From positions 1-26,527 of the forward strand of contig NW_026516525.1 of assembly GCF_025602895.1 (NCBI RefSeq): a DNA stretch of 26,527 nt. The letters are read 5' to 3'. Below the pieces are notes generated by a model, which was given only the letters and a program-made list of their open reading frames with translations, made no database searches and had not been told where the DNA came from. The translations under genes were made by a program, and so were the position numbers. Position 1 is the stretch's first letter. Each line of letters starts with the position of its first letter. The DNA is from Polychytrium aggregatum (lineage: Eukaryota > Chytridiomycota > Chytridiomycetes > Polychytriales). This document shows positions 25,868 through 26,527 of this stretch, piece by piece.

Positions 25868-26527
25868 TCATTTGCCCCCTGAGACCAAACCGGCAACCAC
25901 CTTGCGCTTGTACATGTCCCAGTTCCGCTTCTCCAAAAACACGTCCTGCAACCGCTGTACTGGTACGATGTAGCTCTCGCGATCCATCAGGACCGACTTG
26001 ACCATCTCGTTTGACGCCAGACGCACATAGTCGACCCGAGACATCACAGCGATTTCGCACTTGGTATTTGCGACTATGGAATAGTACGAGCCCAGGGCCT
26101 GGTCGTCCGGATCCTCGTAGGTAAGCCGGGCGATGAGCTCAAGCTTGTTGATGTTGCGCTCCTCGTCCGAGAGGGCCATCTGAATACTGCTCTCTTGGTT
26201 GCTGTAGTGTTTGTATCGCGGGAACTCTGGGTAGAGGGAGCCCGGGGTCAATTCCATCGCACACAGCATTTGCTCGACCACTTCGTCTGTCTCCTCCAGA
26301 GGCATGCCATCCGTGTATGCCACCAGGGAGTACTTTTTGCCGCCGCCGATGATCGTCCCGGTCTCGCGCTTCACAAACTTGACTTTCTTCAGGGCTCGGC
26401 AGCTGCCCTTGAGGATCCAGTGGACGCATGCCGACTGCGCCCCTTCGACAATCATGATCTCGCGGGCCTCGTACTGCATGATCTGGCAGGCCTGCACCAG
26501 CTTCTGGGTCACGGCTAGATTGCTTGA
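25868..26527 (-). CDS. cyclic nucleotide-binding-domain protein, C-terminal part (cut by the window edge)
   Basis: The frame is open from the right edge to a TGA at 25870-25868, giving the last 219 residues; start and upstream exons are outside. The opening section YEAREIMIVEGAQSACVHWILKGSCRAL has the first strands of a CNBD (entry E-G-x(6)-WILKG), and SIVANTKCEIAVMSRVDYVRL fits its last strands and the start of the C-helix. Between them a longer insert replaces the phosphate-binding cassette: the G-E and R-x-A residues that contact the cyclic phosphate are not seen (the region reads PGSLYPEFPRYKH). The tail WDMYKRKVVAGLVSG resembles CNBD2-type proteins, which in animals are linked to flagellated sperm. 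Ligand binding is doubtful; a structural or regulatory role is possible. Confidence 0.7.
   Translation of the reverse strand, partial: SSNLAVTQKLVQACQIMQYEAREIMIVEGAQSACVHWILKGSCRALKKVKFVKRETGTIIGGGKKYSLVAYTDGMPLEETDEVVEQMLCAMELTPGSLYPEFPRYKHYSNQESSIQMALSDEERNINKLELIARLTYEDPDDQALGSYYSIVANTKCEIAVMSRVDYVRLASNEMVKSVLMDRESYIVPVQRLQDVFLEKRNWDMYKRKVVAGLVSGGK

Overview
The window looks like nuclear DNA of a zoosporic (flagellated) early-diverging fungus, most likely a chytrid. The genes carry short GT-AG introns (about 90-300 bp). They include a TTC12-type axonemal dynein assembly factor, expected only where a motile flagellum is built, alongside fungal-style genes: PET191/COA5, a membrane SH3 protein, a C2H2 factor and a chromodomain Ty3 element. 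All exon models are my own, built from reading-frame continuity and splice consensus; no transcript data or searches were available.

Region 1-7753 is a transposon landing zone. A 249-bp poly(A)-tailed, 5'-truncated retroposed fragment on the minus strand (987-1235) sits between 13-bp target duplications. About 600 bp further lies a complete 5.9-kb Ty3/Gypsy chromovirus (1832-7748) with apparently identical 385-bp LTRs and a perfect CAAGG duplication. It has a Tf1-like self-priming primer binding site, and gag and pol are joined by a textbook -1 frameshift signal (GGGAAAC, 8-nt spacer, 11-bp stem, 6-bp pseudoknot).

Region 8584-15811 holds a small C2H2 zinc-finger gene (+), a four-exon securin-like gene (-, 10394-11921) and, divergently from it, a four-exon TTC12 homologue (+, 12417-15811). 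The TTC12 gene has one apparent frame break near 12950-13090.

Region 16425-19927 encodes the most striking cellular protein: a 1,110-aa TIR / NB-ARC / TPR protein with NLR (STAND) architecture. Region 20436-24938 contains a two-exon PET191/COA5 gene (-) and a secreted-ectodomain / single-membrane-span / tyrosine-repeat / SH3 protein (+). The right edge (25868-26527, -) is the 3' end of a cyclic-nucleotide-binding-domain protein, cut by the window. Several minisatellites occupy the intergenic stretches.

Apart from the retroelement, the genes do not form one pathway. They are a eukaryotic mixture of cell cycle (securin), flagellum assembly (TTC12), innate-immunity-like sensing (TIR-NLR), cytochrome oxidase assembly (COA5) and signalling (SH3 and CNBD proteins). 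Ten of the eleven inferred introns are in phase 1.
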